Shown in pieces: positions 44,500 to 56,539 of a DNA stretch of 64,000 nt; within the stretch, counting starts at the first letter, position 1; the number at the start of each line of letters is the position of its first letter. The translations under genes and the position numbers were made by a program. This DNA comes from Apoderus coryli (Eukaryota > Arthropoda > Insecta > Coleoptera > Attelabidae), in contig OU452203.1 of NCBI GenBank assembly GCA_911728435.2, forward strand, positions 13,847,651-13,911,650, written 5' to 3'. Under the pieces are notes generated by a model. It was not told where the DNA came from. It did not search any database and saw only the letters and a program-made list of their open reading frames with translations.

Positions 44500-45960
44500 A
44501 ATTTTTAATTAAAACAACCATTTTTCCATCTTTTACTGTTCATTCACAATTTAGATAGGGTTTTGCCGGTTTGTCCTATATAAATCTGATCACAATCCCC
44601 ACATATCAGTTGTTATACACCCGCCTTTTCTTTGTTTTTATTATTTTTTTATTTTTAATGAACTTTCCTAATGTATTATTTGTTTTATTTTAGATTAAAT
44701 GTACTTAGAAATTCTGAAACATACTAGGATTTATGTCCTGAGTAGGTTATTATCCCATATTTTTGAACTTATTTTGGTAGTTGTCGAAAAATTGTTTGTA
44801 TTCCTTTTTTTTAGTTAACTATATTATTATAAATAGATATTCTGTATTATTGTGTGTTTATAACCAATATTTACTGCTATTTGTTTAATTGCTGCTACTT
44901 GCTTATTGAAATTGGTTTTTTTTAAAGGAATATTAACTAATCTGTGGATCATGCTGTTAATTTATGTTGAATTGGGTGATTTGAAGTTTACTGTATTATT
45001 GTTTCTGTATGTGATGAATGATGGCTTATGAAAAGGAGTGTTGGATTTTGATATACTTAAATCTCGAGAATTAATTGAATTATCAATTTCTTGTTCCATT
45101 GTAGATTTTATGTTGATGTGCAAATAATTTATAAATTCAACATACTGGGCGAGTTCAGTTCCTACCATAATATATCGTCTACATATCTATACAGTAAATG
45201 AAGTGTTTAAAAAGGGGGTGTTCTATTTAAATTTCTATGTGATCCTTAAAAATATCTGCTAACAGATGACTAAGGGGATTTTCCTATTATGAGACCTTCG
45301 GTACTGTTGTAAATGAAATTAAATAGTTTTGGTCTAAAGCTCGTAAAATATCTTGTTGAACTATAAAATTTGTATCGTTAGCCTTTAGTAATTTTTGCTG
45401 TGAGGGCAGGTATAATTTCGTTTATATGTATATTTGAAAAGAGGTTAGTGGCGTCAAATGATATTAGTTTTGCACTATTTGGTAATGTGGTATTTTGAAT
45501 TTTCTGCGATAATTCGAATGAGTTTTTTGTTTTTTTTTTATATTATATTTAGGTGAAAAATTAATTTTATCTGAAATGATTTTTATAACTTCTTTCGAAT
45601 GTTTATAAGACTGTGAAGTAAAGAATGAGACAATCGGTCTTATATGACAACCCTCTTTAAGAAGCTTAACTAATGAGTATAATTTAGGAGCTTGGGGTTT
45701 CATGATATTATTTAATCTTCTTGAATCACAAACAGCACTAAACAAACTCTTACAATTATTAAGTGATTTTATTTTTTTTCGAAACTTTAGAGTTTAGAGT
45801 GGGGTCTTTCTGAATGAGTTTATAACTGTTTTGGATTTAAAAATCTTGTGTTTTTTTGACGTCATATTTTTTACCTTTGCTACCATTGTATGTCCCTTAT
45901 CTGCTTTTGTAAAAAATATAATAGATGGCTACTGTTTTTATTAGTGCGTAGCTCGCTATA
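44500..45960 (-). pseudogene. Penelope-like element: RT and GIY-YIG domains, decayed
   Basis: Minus strand in order: FFTKADKGHTMVAKVKN (about 45925-45870), the N-terminal KADKG block of Penelope-like proteins; KPQAPKLYSLVKLLKEG and IRPIVSFFTSQSYKHSK (about 45705-45590), the RT block with LYGLPKIHK/RPIVS; NFSPKYNIK (about 45570); and, after a long decayed stretch, LICGDCDQIYIGQTGKT (about 44620-44560), a GIY-YIG endonuclease start preceded by its CxxC. Stops and frameshifts are numerous, and the catalytic YADD was not found. Penelope-like elements replicate by reverse transcription and are known carriers of hammerhead ribozymes. Sequence 3' of the ORF recurs inverted at 43718-43920. Confidence 0.8.
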
Positions 45961-45964
45961 TATC

Positions 45965-46060
45965 ATATATTATGAATATGAGGCTATTAGTTCAATGAAA
46001 TTTTTGTTTCTAATTTCACCGGAAATACGTGTTTTCGGTCATTTTATAGGTAAATAAGTA
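45965..46060 (+). repeat. Dispersed repeat module, copy 2
   Basis: Second copy of the module at 3105-3168, here just upstream of a DD41D transposase relic. Confidence 0.5.
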
Positions 46061-46149
46061 GTTTTAAAAAATTGTTTGTCAGTATGTGTCTGTATCCACG
46101 ATAGCTCAAAAACCACTTAAAATGTTTTAACCAAATTTGGTGGTGGTTT

Positions 46150-46712
46150 ATGGAAGATTTTGCTTTTGCTTACAAAATCCAACTCGTGCAACAATTAAAG
46201 CAATACGATCACCTAGCAAGGCGTAGCTTCTGTGAGTGGGCCCAAAACGAGATTGCCGTTGATCCCGATTTTCATAAACAAATTTTGTTTAGCGATGAAG
46301 CTCACTTTTGTTTGAATGGATACGTCAATAAACAAAACTGCCGTGCTTGGAGTGATGGTAACCCTCAAGTGTATGTTGAGACACCGTTACATCCAGAAAA
46401 ACTGACTGTTTGGTCTGTTTTATGGGCTGGCAATCATTGGTCCGTACTTCTTTAAAAACGATGCTGGTCAGAACGTTACAGTTAATGGTGACCGCTATAA
46501 ACCCATGATTACTAATTTTTTTCACACGTTTGGTAACCGCATAGTTTCACGTTTTTGACCCGTGAATTGGTCTCCAAGATCGTGCGATTTAACGCCGCTA
46601 GACTATTTTCTGTGTGGATATGTGAAGTCGCTAGTCTACGCCGATAAGCCCGAAAAGATTGACCCCATGGAGAACAACATTCGCCGCGTTATTGCCGATA
46701 TACGACCACAAA
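46150..46712 (+). pseudogene. DD41D transposase relic with internal deletion
   Basis: Readable blocks: FAYKIQLVQQLKQYDHLARR, FCEWAQNEIAVDPDFHKQIL, FSDEAHFCLNGYVNKQNC (first catalytic Asp), a frameshift near 46440, NDAGQNVTVNGDRYKPMITN, then a deletion that removes the second catalytic Asp block, and NWSPRSCDLTPLDYFLCGYV with the third Asp, then KSLVYADKPEKID. The N-terminus is absent. A non-LTR 3' end is inserted at about 46712. More similar to the relic at 51.4-52.1 kb than to the intact copy at 12-13 kb. Confidence 0.85.
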
Positions 46713-47200
46713 TGTTTATTTATTTATTAGCAACTTACAGATCTGACGATCCAATTACATGTTGAAATTTATCTAATAACAATACACTAATAAAGCCAAC
46801 ATTAACAACATAAAGTAAAATAAAACAAAAAAAAAAAAAAGAAATACAGAAAATCAAAAAGAGAAAAATACAATCAATAATAATTAATATAGGTACAAAA
46901 AATCATTGATCAAACTTCAAATAGTTTACTATTAATTTCTTAAACTCAATCAGATTATCATTGAAAATATCACAATGATGTTGACATTGATTGTAGTTTC
47001 TTAAAAAGAAAAAGTCCTCGAAAATTAGACCTCCAGATTAGACTACGTCCGAGCCAACCATGGCAGAGGTCATCTCTCATCTATCTGATCTATCCGGAAA
47101 GACGGCAACCATTTAAAGACCCATTCCGACGACTGGAACATGATTTAAAAACATACGGCTTCTTTAAGTCGAGATCAAAAACTTATAATAACCAAAGAAT
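46712..47200 (-). mobile_element. Non-LTR retrotransposon 3' part inserted in the transposase relic
   Basis: On the minus strand it ends ...GTAAGTTGCTAATAAATAAA with a TTTA/AATA tract right at the interrupted transposase codon (46712). Upstream (to about 47200) is AT-rich 3' UTR and possible ORF end. The transposon resumes near 47205. Confidence 0.5.
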
Positions 47201-47204
47201 ACTT

Positions 47205-47302
47205 TTCAAACAACCCATACTATCCAAGTAGAGCTGAACCTCAAAGCATGAGATTTCAAATCAAATTTTTTGCACCCATCGTTGCGTCGATTTTGGGACA
47301 CA
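47205..47302 (-). repeat. Right end of the interrupted DD41D element
   Basis: GATTTTGGGACACACTGTAT at 47270-47289 resembles a terminal repeat and lies where the end of the 46.1-kb transposon would be expected after the non-LTR insertion. Confidence 0.45.
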
Positions 47303-48160
47303 CTGTATATAGCAACTTTGTACTTTGTACTATTCTAATAAAATCGTTTATGTTTTAAAGTTATGGTTATATTTCTAAACTAGCTCTTGCATATGAACCG
47401 AAATACTACCCGTATGTTATGATCGAGCGCTTATCTCGAAAGACAGCAAAATATGCCGGCATTTTAAATTACTTTTGGGGTACGAAATATTATGCTCAAT
47501 AATTTTCAATTTCATTTCTTTCTGTAATAGTATTTTTTACTAAAGAAAAGCGATGAGTAAGAACTCCCGCTCAAAAAAAGCTTACCACAAATAATATTAC
47601 TGACCTCGTAGTAATAAAGTTTATGTACTACTAATATTCTCTGCATTTTTAATCGCTTCGCTTCTGGCCTTCAAGAATATGATAAACACTTCTAATTCTT
47701 CATTTTGTTTTACTTCCTTGGCTTATTCTAACTGCTGTAGAGTTAATCGGATGTAGATAAATGGGAGTTCGCATAAAAGCAACTAGATGAGCTATAATGC
47801 TGACGATACGTCTTGCATAGTTCTCCCACGATATTAATGGCTGGGGTCTGCGAAAATCCAGAAAAATGTTTTCTGCATTTTCTTATGTTTTTTTTTTTTA
47901 CTTTGGTGAGAGAGGGATTTATGATCGTGAATATAATATTTTAAAAACACCCTTAGATTAGATTGTATGAGGGTTGAACGGATTTCATCTGATTAGATAG
48001 CTTAATTTTCTAGAGTACTAAGTAAGAAATACGAGGAGTTTGAAGGTAAATACTATGCTGTAATTAGTTCCGTTTTAAAAATAAAGGGAAATATAAGACA
48101 AATGGAATTTTAGTCTACTATATTGTCTTACCTCCTCTGAAATTTTTAATAATATTGGCA
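47303..48160. other. No recognisable gene
   Basis: AT-rich with a poly-T tract near 47890. No motif. Confidence 0.35.
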
Positions 48161-48601
48161 AAGCTTCTAACACTACATTTTGATAAATGGTCACGTCGCG
48201 TGTAGTTTACGCGCGTTGATGAAGTCATCTACGGTGTGTGTGTGGCCTTATGAGATACTTGGTTGTGGTTCTCGTTCTTATGGCGGGACTACACCAGATT
48301 GTGCTAAGCCGGCGGCATACGCAGTCTGCTCGGCGTCCAGACAGCGATGCCAGAATACATTTTTAAATTGTACTAGACGAGTAGTTTAATATGTACTAGA
48401 CTAGAACTTTTTGTACTGAAACATAAAAGCTGTAACTTTGGTAATTTTTATTTACAATTAAATAAACATGGAATTTTTAAACGTTCGTAATAGATATAAT
48501 GTATCTTTTAAAACTAGTAGTATCTATACAGAACCATACACTAAAAAAATGCTTTTATTAAATAAAAATAATTCGTTAAATTATAAAAGAGGCATAAAGA
48601 A

Positions 48602-48735
48602 AATAAAGAACATCAAAAAATAAAATAAACAATAAAATTCACTTAGTGATAAAAAAAAGCGTAAAAGCAAATACTGAAACTGAAATAAAGAACATCAAAA
48701 AATAAAATAAACATAAAATTCACTTAGTGATAAAT
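48602..48735 (+). repeat. Local ~50-bp duplication, 82-bp period
   Basis: AATAAAGAACATCAAAAAAT, AAAATAAACA and AAAATTCACTTAGTGATAAA occur at about 48602-48653 and again at about 48683-48734. The second copy overlaps the end of the hAT relic. Confidence 0.75.
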
Positions 48736-49114
48736 AATTGGTTTTCCTAATAACGATTTCTCTGGTTTCCATTTAAAACAAAGATTATTACCCATTAAAG
48801 TTCTTACCATTAATAATGAATTGCATTTCTCTGGTAATAATCGCTTACGAACTTTGCTTTTCATTAGATTTAACTGAGAAAATATTCTTTCTGCAGAAGC
48901 ACTGCTGTGCGGCAAAGAAAAAATGTTAAAAACAAATGAGCATATATTTTTAAACATAGCTTCTTCGGCAGAATTCTTAAAATGATTTAGTTCGAACCAA
49001 AATTTGGTAAATTCGAGCTCTTTTAATTTATTTTTAACATCAGTTGACAAACTAGATATCTGTCGTGCCTCAGATGAAACCTCTTCTATATTATTGTCAA
49101 CAGCAAGTCACATA
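48724..49114 (-). pseudogene. hAT transposase C-terminal dimerisation domain
   Basis: The frame contains ELEFTKFWFELNHFKNS, then NIFSLPHSSASAERIFSQLN and MKSKVRKRLLPEKCNSLLMV, which is the hAT dimerisation signature (FW...LPHSSASxERxFSxLxxxKxxxRNxLxxExxxxLL). It can be extended upstream of the first Met to about 49114 (DNNIEEVSSEARQISSLS). The DDE/RNase H-fold body and BED finger are missing. Upstream sequence changes abruptly at about 49115. Confidence 0.88.
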
Positions 49115-49871
49115 TTCGACCTTTGTCCACGAGATGTCGCTGGATGCTGCAGGCATACGAAGACCTACCACATATGATGCTAAATTACTGTTGGGTGTAG
49201 TAGAAAACTAAAGCGCCCGTTTCATGAGTTGCTCAATTCTAATGAACTAAGACGAAACCTCTTAGTTCCCCATATAAAAATTGTTTTGTTAGCTGTAATA
49301 GTTTTATAGTTATTATTAAGAAATGTTAAAAAATGCTTGTGTAAGCTCCACAATGGACGAATGATTTGTAGAAAGCTATACTTATCTGTGTATACATATA
49401 TATCCAATGAAATTTCGAGAATGAATAGAATACTTTGTAAATGGAACACCGGAGTGATGGAGATTTAAACGGAATGAAATATAAATGAACTTAAGTACAT
49501 TGAGTATTTCCTATTAGTCCTTTTATACTGGAGCTCTGTGGTATAAATGGCCCGAAACCAATATCTGTTCTGTGGAGATTGATATCAGAAGCATTTAGTC
49601 CCGACAAAACGGAATGCAAGTTAATAGAAAGAGCAATTTAGTTTTGTGTTCAATATTCTTTTTTTTTTGTGCGTTTGTATGCATTTTTTGCTAAAATGGA
49701 AAGAAAATATAGAAATATGGATGGAATTTTATTGATCATTGGTTTTCATGGAAACATTGTTGGTATGTTTGTAAGAGATTACTATAATTTTCTATAGTAC
49801 CTATAGGTTTCCAATTTTTATAATGGCTCTACCTACTGAGAATAATATTTCAAACTCATTAGTATAATTAC

Positions 49872-50200
49872 TATACACCGTGTTGAAAAAGTCCGGGTAC
49901 GGCAAAATAACTTGAAAACTAAGACGTTCATGAAAGATTGTTTCAGAAAAAAATTGTAGGACTATTTTTGAACTATATGGCCTTGACCATGGTCAGGATC
50001 TTTTTTAAGTCGACTCGTATTTCCAAATTGAACGCAAAACGTTATTTTTAAGTATGACGTTCATGGGCTGAAGGTAAGTTGTGGGGACAAGTTTTCCATC
50101 GACGTTATGAGGACCCCGTGTCGGTCCCAATAGCGTTTGGAACTTATTACGCCATTCTACGTATTATACCAAGAACTGAAATTTGTGTGAGGTCCTCTAA
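49872..50200 (+). repeat. Orphan Tc1/mariner-type transposon end
   Basis: CTATACACCGTGTTGAAAAA at 49871-49890 looks like a terminal repeat, with about 300 bases of subterminal-like sequence. Confidence 0.4.
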
Positions 50201-50699
50201 ACGTATTGCTTAGTTACTTAATTTTTGCTCAAATTCACTGAGGGGGTGCTGCGGTCGAAGAGAGTGTGTTAAGCGTGTGGTTATCAATCGGACATTAATA
50301 TCTTTGTGAGGGCAACAGTTTGTGTGTGTTTGTAGTATTTTTGTTATTTCATACCGAAAGCTGAAACAATTTTGTATTATGCTATTTCTGAAATCAAATT
50401 TGAAATGAGCTTGCCCCAAAAACGTCGTTTAAATATTGTTGCGTGTGCGCTCGCCCGTCTTTGTGTTTTTAAGTCGTTAAATTTAACGTTATGAGCACAA
50501 GGAACAGCTGTACAGATATTTGGAGTCCACACAACGTCTACTATAATATTAGAAAAGTGGTACGAACCAAAATGAGTGTTTTCAAGATTTTTGTACAGGT
50601 TCACATTCGTAATAAAAAGATACAGCGAGTTCCAGAAAACCGTTAAAAATTAACCTAAAAACAGAGATGTTTCTATAACGAACGTGGAGATTTGAAGTC

Positions 50700-50905
50700 C
50701 TTTTAACGTAGGCTGGGTCCGTATAGGCATCGAATATTAACTATAGACAAGAAGGTTCACTTGACGCTGAAAACGGCATCGACCCGTCGCATTCCCAGCT
50801 CGTTTCTGGTCCCGCTATACCATATGTACTATATCTATATAGCTACACTATAAGATAGTATACTATACTATGAGCGCGGCGAATTGCTTTATACCCATGT
50901 ACATC
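50700..50905 (-). repeat. Dispersed repeat R, copy 2
   Basis: Reverse-strand copy of the segment nested in the Harbinger-type element at 14462-14705. Confidence 0.65.
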
Positions 50906-51004
50906 TTGAAATTATGTATGTTGAAGTATTTCTGGACCTATGCTTATATGAACTTTTCATCTTAAAATTACTCACCTCCTGAAGTTTGGCCACGTACTTA
51001 AATA

Positions 51005-51400
51005 ACACCCTTTATAAATAATCATTTATTGCCTAACAGGCCCAAAAATTACATACTTTCAATTAATATCAAATAATTCTAAAAAACTACAAAAGTACCA
51101 GAATGCTTAATTATTCATAATACAAAATAACCAGATGAAGGAGTACCCATGGGTCATATAACAACACCACAGGTCTTAACAATAACTATATAAAACATAA
51201 AAACAACCAAGTAGAACCCAAACAACAATATTGATGTTTAATAAAAATTTCCCATGCATCTCCGCAGATCAGTCAGGAATCCGCCAATTTTGCCATCGAA
51301 AAAATCTAGTGCTTTATGTAAATTAAATGTATTCGTCAACTCTAGTCAATGGCGCACGTCCCTCATAGTTTGTTCGAAGATACGACACTTCGAATATATA
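51005..51400 (-). mobile_element. Non-LTR retrotransposon 3' end
   Basis: Minus strand ends GGGCCTGTTAGGCAATAAAT then GATTATTTATAAA, the same style of tail as the other non-LTR copies. Further 5' is 3' UTR and a short possible ORF end (NYEGRAP) near 51370-51345. Confidence 0.5.
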
Positions 51401-51439
51401 ATTATATAACAAATATAACAACGTGTCTTCATTATTGAA

Positions 51440-52086
51440 CAATATTTCAAAAATAATGAAAGCTTAGCGGCCGCAGTCCGAAAATTTCATACAAAATGTG
51501 GTCGGCATAGTGTTTTAACTTCGGCAACTGTGAAGAGCTTAATTGAAAAATTCCGGGAGGCACGATCCGTTGGAGACACCAAACACACTGGTCGTCCAAA
51601 AAACAAGCCGTTCAAATGTCAATATCGAAGCAGTGCGTGCGGGAGAGTGTCGGTGATAATCCAGGAACCTCAATTCGGCGTCGTGGACAAGAATTGCAAA
51701 TTGCAAGAAGCCCTCTACAGTGTATATTCACTAAAGATCTGTGTCTCCATGCTTACAAAATTCGATTAACACAACAACTGAAGCCTAATGACCATGCACA
51801 GCGAAGAGCGTTTGCAGAATGGATTATCCAGCATCAACAAATGGATGCTGATTTTTCGAGCAAAATCATCCTAAGCGACGAAGCATATTTTCACCTTCAC
51901 TTTTCCCACAACGTGTCACTGTTTGGTGTCGATTTTGGGCTGGAGGCATATCGCGACAAGATAACACAGTTTTTTTTGCCGAAATTTGATGTGGCCAATA
52001 TGTGGTTTCAACAAGACGGTGTACCACATTCAAAAAATCATTTCCTAAATGGTTGGGATCTGATTTCAGCCCTCAGATTAATTTAA
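51440..52086 (+). pseudogene. DD41D transposase relic with HTH, D1 and D2
   Basis: Reads IIEQYFKNNESLAAAVRKF, then TVKSLIEKFREARSV and KHTGRPKN (helix-turn-helix). After a frameshift near 51610 it continues VRESVGDNPGTSIRRRGQEL, LCLHAYKIRLTQQLKPNDHA, SSKIILSDEAYFHLHF (first catalytic Asp), then a deletion of the central block, and VANMWFQQDGVPHS (second Asp). The third Asp region is lost at about 52060. At roughly 215 of 350 residues it is the most complete of the decayed copies. Confidence 0.85.
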
Positions 52087-52089
52087 TGA

Positions 52090-53490
52090 AAAAAGCTGTA
52101 CGCAATCTCTAGCGTTCATATAAATCAGATACGATGTCGTATTATAAAATAATGAAATTGATGCTTTAATAGTAGAAGTAGCGGGAAGCTCTTTGTCGAA
52201 TGTCATAGCAGTTTGCCTTTAAAGTTCAATATCAAGACTTAGCAAGAAGAACCAACTGAAAATTCTGCTGCACTTTTTGTCTATGCAATTAAAAAAAAGA
52301 TCAACCAATAAGCCCTAAATTAAAGGTACCTAAATAAACAGTGAGTTTATCGGTTGATGGATGATACTTCATTCCTTGAGAAAGTTGCAGAGAAGTCAGC
52401 CTCTCTCCCAGTATCATAATAAATAAAAATCTCACTACTAAAACTTCAGTTTTGGATAGTTTGCAATTGTTCCATAATAATAATCCATCGATTACAAAAA
52501 TTTAGTTTTGCATAAAGCTTTACCCACATAATCTGATTGCTAAAATAATTAGTAATTATTTGGCGGTAATAAATCCAACATTCATGACCATGTACAGAGA
52601 TAATGTTTATATAAATACAGTATGAATGGGGGGTTTTACGATTTAATAAAACTCTCCCATGCGTATAGGAACTCACGTTAGTATATTATACAACAAAACA
52701 AAATGTGTATACAGAGCATATGATATTTAAAATTATGTTTCATATAAATTAGTGTCTAATAATTTTGGAAATTATATAAAATATGCAATTTGAAATTTAC
52801 AGTATGCTATTTAAATGGAACACTACATTAATTTTGTTGTAAATCAATACATATTTATAGCTGTCTACCATATGCGATAACTAATTTAATATACGGGGGG
52901 TGTCCATTAATATTTTTGAAGGATTCACTAGTTCTTAACTTGTCTGTTCGATTTTAGAAACAAAATATGCTAAGTACGGCTCGCGAAACGCAAATGAGTT
53001 TATGCTTCGTAGCCGGGCAAACATATTTGATATTTAATCATTGTTTTAGAGCCTTTGTTGGGACGTCACAACGTTTCTTTGGCGAATTTAAGAGATTTAG
53101 TTTATCATAAAGTTTATTAACATGCATATGACGAAGTTCTGGACTAATCCTAGAGGATGTGCGATCCATAGTTTTAAAAATATCACTGTTTAAATTTTTT
53201 TTGTGTATTAGGAATTAAATGGTAGAGTTTATTTACTAACCTCAATATTATTAACTACGTAACTCATTTCTCTAATATTTCTCCACCCAGGAAAATAATG
53301 ATAATGGAAAAACACTTAAACAAATAAAAACCTTGATTAGTTTGAAACTGTAGAGAAAGTTAATACATATAAAAGCTATTGAAAAATTGTAAATATTCGG
53401 AAGTGTTTGCAGCTGCACGATAAAATAATGTTGGAACTAAGCAATTTTAAATAATAGATATAGCTTCGTTCTTGCTCTTGTGCGATGACA
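52090..53490. other. No recognisable gene
   Basis: AT-rich; no motif seen. Confidence 0.35.
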
Positions 53491-53579
53491 TCATCATCAT
53501 CAGCATTCACTCGCTAACGAGTATGAATAATTCCAAATCAGGGATTTCTGTTGTGAAAGGCGGCGACCGACGTAAAGGC

Positions 53580-53835
53580 GGCGACTGACTTGTAACAGCA
53601 ACACCTTCAGTTCATCAAAACACATCGTAGCGAATGCTCGCGTTTCAATGCAATGCAAACTGACACTACAAAAGTATTCGCGATAAAACCGACAACACGA
53701 TGGAGCACCCGTAACCGCGAGTAGTTCGCATACAGAAAGCTGAGCCGCTCGCCGCATACTGCTCGCGCTTGCGGCTGCTCCATCGTGGTGTCGGTTTTAT
53801 CGCGAATCCCTTTGTAGTGTTCGGCGCTAGTCAAT
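53580..53835. mobile_element. GC-richer palindromic MITE-like segment
   Basis: Arms at about 53668-53730 and 53757-53822 are reverse complements (ATTCGCGATAAAACCGACA, CACGATGGAGCA) around a ~30-base spacer. Left of it AAAGGCGGCGAC occurs twice (about 53558 and 53575), and CAGTTCATCAAAACACATCG (about 53608-53627) recurs reversed at 54275-54295. It stands out from its surroundings in CpG content. Confidence 0.65.
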
Positions 53836-53993
53836 CCGTAAATCATTTTGTTCGTTGCGAGTTAAGGGAAGGGCGCATTTTTCCATATTGCAATATTATT
53901 TAGACAATAAAATTCATAATAAAAATTCATTTTGTGAGTTTTTTTATTTTATCTTAATCAGAATGCAGCGGGATCGTGAGAAAACTGTGATTT

Positions 53994-54330
53994 TTATTGA
54001 TAAATATAGAGAAAAAGCACTTTTGGTCCGATTAGGTTAACCGGGAGTTCAAAATCTGTTGCACTCATTCGCACGAAGTTTTTGTATTGGCCGGTAAATT
54101 CCTGATTTTTGAGAATGCTTAATAAACTCTGTCCTCCGTTTAGTTGTCTGGTTCTGTACAAATTCGTTACCCAAACGCGATTTTTTCTATTTTTCATCTT
54201 CAAATAACAGTAGCGTACCAGCAGAAATGCATATGCGACCTCCATGTGTGGATCACTCGTGAACCGAGCATTCGTTACGATGTGTTTTGAAGAACTGAAG
54301 GGGTTGCTGTACAATGATCGGCTCCAGTCA
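53994..54330 (-). pseudogene. PIF/Harbinger transposase N-terminal fragment
   Basis: The frame holds VAYAFLLVRYCYLKMKNRKN, RVWVTNLYRTRQLNGGQSLL and KNFVRMSATDFELPVNLIGP, matching the N-terminus of Harbinger transposases (RRxWVHPLxxxRxxxGxFxxLxxELR...FxxYFRMSxxxFDxLL). The DDE domain is absent. The segment 54245-54315 at its 5' side is also present, inverted, at about 53590-53650, so the locus is rearranged around an inverted duplication. Confidence 0.75.
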
Positions 54331-54379
54331 ATCGCCGCCTTAAGATGGCTATACAGAGAGATCCTCGAGCCGCAAACCT

Positions 54380-56105
54380 TGTCGCAAAATTGAAAAACCC
54401 TGGCTTTAGATGTAGATGGCTAACATTGAATAACCCTTGTATTTTAATGTCTCCAACGTATGAAAAATATTGTAACAAACAAGGTCCACGGAATAGGCAA
54501 TTACAGTAAAATTAAGTCAAAATTTGTTAATTATTGTGGACAAGAAGATTTTCATCTAAAATACTATAGATTAATGTAAATTTCATTATCTCACCTTTCA
54601 ATTATTCCTGTAGATCTCTTCCCAGTTGCAAAACCCGCGAAAAATCACAACGTACTAAGGACCACATGTAAACAAAGTTTTCTAATGCCTGGAATATTCG
54701 TGATATTGAAACGCGACATCTAGTAGGAACACACACTTACTACTAGCCAAAATGTCATCCATCTAAAGCAAAAGGGAACTTGCTGACAAATTTTCATAAT
54801 TCTATTACGAACCTTACCTTACTGCACCCTATATTATTTTGTACAGCATTTTGATGAGAGAGCTTGAAAAAGTGATAATAAAATCACGAAACGTGGCGAT
54901 CTTTTAATTGAATGTTGTGACTACTAATTTCCTTATAAAACTCTGAATAAAATTATTATATTATATTGAATAACGTCTGATAATTTTGGAACTTCTTGCT
55001 CTAAATTCTTGGAGAATAAGAACAAACGAAATAAATCGCTGGTGGTATATTCAAGCAATACTCCAAAAAATCTGTTAAAGGAAAACCTGGACCTGTCATG
55101 TGTATATGTTAAAACTAAATATGTACAAATTCAAAATAAAATGTTTTACAGCAATAGCCTCATTATTTTATTGCTATAACAAGTCATTCAATAAATCCGT
55201 AAGGTAAGAAACAAAATTTTGACAAAACTCGATTTTATTATTCCACATAGTTCCCTTCGAGGGCAATACAACGCATATAGTATAGTGCTAAATAAAAATC
55301 ATATGGAAAAAATTCTAGTAATGCCATCTATGTCTATGGCCTTTTTGAATGACCTAATAGCTCGTCTATTGAAGACAGAATACAATCTAAATAACAACTA
55401 TAACAAAAATTTCCTTAATATTCTAATCACTTAAAGATATAAATCTAGTATCCTTAAGTTAACGCTAGTTGCCATCTGTTGGTGCTGCAGCCTGGAGCAT
55501 TCCTTTGTTAACAAAGCTGAAATAATTTCCGCGTTGTTTAAGTTATATAACAAATGGTCCGTATGTTCTTCCATTTTTGGTTAAATGTTGCTTATTGCCT
55601 ATCTTTATTAGTCCGTTATGCATTATATTTAATCGAGTATTTAGTTTATTAACATACAGTCACACAGTATCAATTTGTTATGGGCACGGGCCACTTAAAT
55701 TCAAGTTCCTGCTGCTTACCAAACCGTGGTTCCCCCTATTATTGTTACCATGCAACTACTTACTTACAACCTACTTGATATTCTTCTTGCGAAAACTCGA
55801 AAAGGTTGGGCAAATTTCAAAGGATTGTAATATTATTGAATGAATAGTCAAACGCATGAATACATTCGTCATAGGTAATTCGTAAAAAGATTTTTCCAAT
55901 AAGTATATAAATAATATGTTATTACGTTACATATCAAAACTGGAACTTCGATACGCGATCAATAAAGAGGTCATATATTCCTTGCGATATTAGTAACAGT
56001 AGATAAAATTAAACATTTCCCTTAATTACTAATTAAAAAAAAAACATACATTTATATTTTTAGTTTAATTTTAACTATACGTTATAATTAATTATACAAT
56101 CATAC
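54380..56105. other. No recognisable gene
   Basis: Several short open frames (for example 55219-55434 and 55577-55843) show no motif. AT-rich. Confidence 0.35.
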
Positions 56106-56108
56106 AAT

Positions 56109-56309
56109 ACCGTACCATCTACATACACATAGTAATGCAGATCCCACCATACAGAGGCCGAAACAATCCAATGTATACGTAACACCAGCCGTAGAAATAG
56201 AACACTATTCTTATTTTCTATTTCTACGGCTGGTGTTACCTATACATTGAATTGTTTCGGCCTCTGTATGGTGGGATGTGCATTAGTTTGTGTGTGTAGA
56301 TGGTACGGT
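56109..56309. repeat. Large palindrome at the head of MITE M1 copy 2
   Basis: Arms 56109-56202 and 56216-56309 are reverse complements with few mismatches (CCGAAACAAT, GTAACACCAGCCGTAG on the left), around a 13-base loop (56203-56215). The right arm is the start of an M1 copy, so the left arm is a partial M1 copy in head-to-head orientation. Confidence 0.85.
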
Positions 56310-56537
56310 TTACATATATCTACTGTTGTATTTCACTGTGCTTAAATGCAGGCCGATATTGTAGATGGACAACGACTATGGTATTCTGACAAGCTCATAA
56401 TAAGAACGAAACGAATTCGTCAGTATCTATCGACCCATGCCTCGGTCTGGTTCTACTAAATTAGACTGCGGCCCTGCTAAATTAAACAAAATCTCTTGTG
56501 TAGGTAAGACCGGTAATTTTGTCCGCTATGCCACGAA
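56216..56537 (+). mobile_element. MITE M1, copy 2 (5' end replaced by palindrome)
   Basis: Collinear with 39921-40289 from ACGGCTGGTGTTACCTATAC to the terminal TCCGCTATGCCACGAA. The original left terminal repeat is missing. Confidence 0.8.
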
Positions 56538-56539
56538 AA

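Noticed and set aside
48180..48389. GC-richer 69-codon frame as a gene
   Set aside because: No motif; CpG-rich composition and position just beyond a hAT C-terminus fit a transposon end better, though I could not prove that either.
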